Source: Ch128b sp964527925
GTDB lineage: Bacteria; Bacteroidota; Ignavibacteria; Ch128b
Direction: 5' to 3'
Length of the DNA stretch: 64,000 bases
NCBI GenBank assembly: GCA_964527925.1
Contig: CAZGQO010000002.1
Span: 186,001-250,000 of the forward strand
A program made the translations under genes and the position numbers. Each line of letters begins with the position of its first letter. Within the stretch, counting starts at the first letter, position 1. Below are positions 62,894 through 64,000 of this stretch, one piece after another. The notes under the pieces are model-generated. The model made no database searches. It had not been told where the DNA came from and saw only the letters and a program-made list of their open reading frames with translations.

Positions 62894-64000
62894 CTAAAAA
62901 AATATTTTTTCAAATTATTGGAATAGCTCTATTTAATTCTTTATTCGCCTTTCAACAAATTGATACTATTTCAATCCAGGATACATCAAAAAAGAAATCT
63001 TCTATTGATGATGTGATTTTCTACACTTCATCCGACTCAATAATTTATGATATTAAAAACAGAATGATGTTTTTGAATGGGAAAGCTAATATCAAATACA
63101 AAACAATGGAACTAAAGTCGGAAAAGATTGAAATCAATTGGTCTACGAATATCTTAAAAGCTACTGGTAAAGTTGGCAGAGATACCGTTGATTCCAATAA
63201 AACTATTTTAATTAATCCTCCAATTCTAAGTGATGCTGGTGAAGAGTATCGTGGAACTGAGATTAAGTATAATTTTCGAACTCAACAAGGTTCTATATCT
63301 CACGCAGAATCTGAAACGGATGGTCAACGATACATCGGTGAAAAAGTCAAAAAAATTGAAAGTAAAACTTACCTGGTGAGAGATGGAATCTACACAACCT
63401 GCAATGCAGAAGAACCACACTTTTATTTTTATTCACCTGAGATGAAAATAATTCAACAGAATCAAATCATCGCAAAGTGGATCTGGTTTTACACAGCTGA
63501 TATCCCTTTCCCTGTTCCATTACCATTTGCTGTTTTTCCAAATCAATCTGGGAGAAGAAGTGGGATCATCACTCCAACTTTTGGTTACCGACAGGATTTA
63601 GGCAGATATTTAAGTCACCTCGGATATTTCTGGGCAATTAGTGATTACATGGATCTCGCTGTTTTTGGTGATTTTTATACTCGTGGCGGTTATGCAATTA
63701 ATTCAAGATATCGATACATTAAACGGTATAGCTTCAATGGTCAGTTAGAACTTTCTTATGTTGATAATGATTACGGCGAACCAACTGACCCTGATTATTC
63801 AAAAAGAAAAGAATACAGAATTTTATATCTTCATAATCAAGAAATAAGTCCAACATCACGACTTAATGTAAATCTTAACTTCCTGTCGAACTCATACTTT
63901 CAAAACAAAAGTTCGAATCTACAGGAAATACTCAATGACCAGATAAACTCGTCAGCTAATTTCTCAAAAAATTTTGAAGATGAAGGGATTAATCTTTCTG
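62890..64000 (+). CDS. lptD: LPS-assembly outer-membrane protein LptD, 5' part
   Basis: An open frame from ATG 62890 to the window end without a stop, 370 codons visible. It has a signal peptide (IIGIALFNSLFA). An OstA/LptA-like periplasmic domain follows (DSIIYDIKNRMMFLNGKANI, MELKSEKIEINWSTNILKAT). The start of the LptD beta-barrel is FVF-like: PFPVPLPFAVFPNQSGRRSG, GIITPTFGYRQDLGRY. Such proteins insert lipopolysaccharide into the outer membrane. Only one Cys (TTCNAEE) is visible in this part. Its start overlaps the ROK kinase stop. Confidence 0.88.
   Translation, partial: MTKKIFFQIIGIALFNSLFAFQQIDTISIQDTSKKKSSIDDVIFYTSSDSIIYDIKNRMMFLNGKANIKYKTMELKSEKIEINWSTNILKATGKVGRDTVDSNKTILINPPILSDAGEEYRGTEIKYNFRTQQGSISHAESETDGQRYIGEKVKKIESKTYLVRDGIYTTCNAEEPHFYFYSPEMKIIQQNQIIAKWIWFYTADIPFPVPLPFAVFPNQSGRRSGIITPTFGYRQDLGRYLSHLGYFWAISDYMDLAVFGDFYTRGGYAINSRYRYIKRYSFNGQLELSYVDNDYGEPTDPDYSKRKEYRILYLHNQEISPTSRLNVNLNFLSNSYFQNKSSNLQEILNDQINSSANFSKNFEDEGINLS

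Overview
The window is AT-rich bacterial chromosome. Its gene content points to the Bacteroidota/Chlorobi group, most likely Ignavibacteria or a close relative (inference). The signs are a type IX secretion sorting-domain remnant, Bacteroidota-type LptD, a DUF5916 outer-membrane protein, many lipoproteins and SpoIIE/GAF regulators, and the absence of spore or Gram-positive genes. No plasmid, phage or IS element is evident.

Layout. 1-1350: decayed DUF262 (GmrSD-like) gene. 1353-3488: DUF5916 outer-membrane protein. 3665-7734: RNase P RNA followed by recJ, yebC, ruvC and ruvA. 7747-13942: a PolC-family (DnaE-type) polymerase gene split in two, with a divergently oriented ABC transporter pair between the halves. 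14041-17590: pseudouridine synthase remnant, DUF454, SpoIIE phosphatase, SagB-like oxidoreductase and DUF1648 protein, bounded by an 83-bp inverted repeat. 18090-19229: dinB. 19504-25571: an accessory island with two small secreted cysteine-containing proteins. Each sits behind a copy of the same ~350-bp leader, and an operon for a beta-propeller protein, a thiol-redox lipoprotein and an ABC exporter lies between the copies. 25711-26933: lexA and ogt. 27300-28214: DUF72 protein.

28691-37196 is one long minus-strand unit: tRNA-Arg(CCG), queD, queC, queF, an L,D-transpeptidase homologue lacking its catalytic residues, a lipoprotein, an SDR reductase, a BamA/TamA-like protein and a penicillin-acylase-type hydrolase. 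37431-41706 holds a signalling operon (GAF kinase, GAF-SpoIIE phosphatase, STAS antagonist, glycerate kinase). 41855-46044 holds an exported trio (Fn3-like protein, FecR-domain protein, predicted outer-membrane barrel).

The remainder is mostly housekeeping or envelope related: Sua5/YrdC, a frameshifted AAA/DUF4143 ATPase, Mut7-C protein, LonB-type protease, pyruvate kinase, Tat-type aldo/keto reductase, GDPD, patatin, DPP-IV-like peptidase, a Cys-rich PAS kinase, RlpA, PfpI, an alpha/beta hydrolase-like protein, ROK glucokinase and the start of lptD.

The two most distinctive items are the peptide/ABC/redox/propeller island at 19.5-25.6 kb and the split polymerase at 7.7-13.9 kb. The split polymerase shares its neighbourhood with dinB, lexA and ogt, which suggests a damage-response context.
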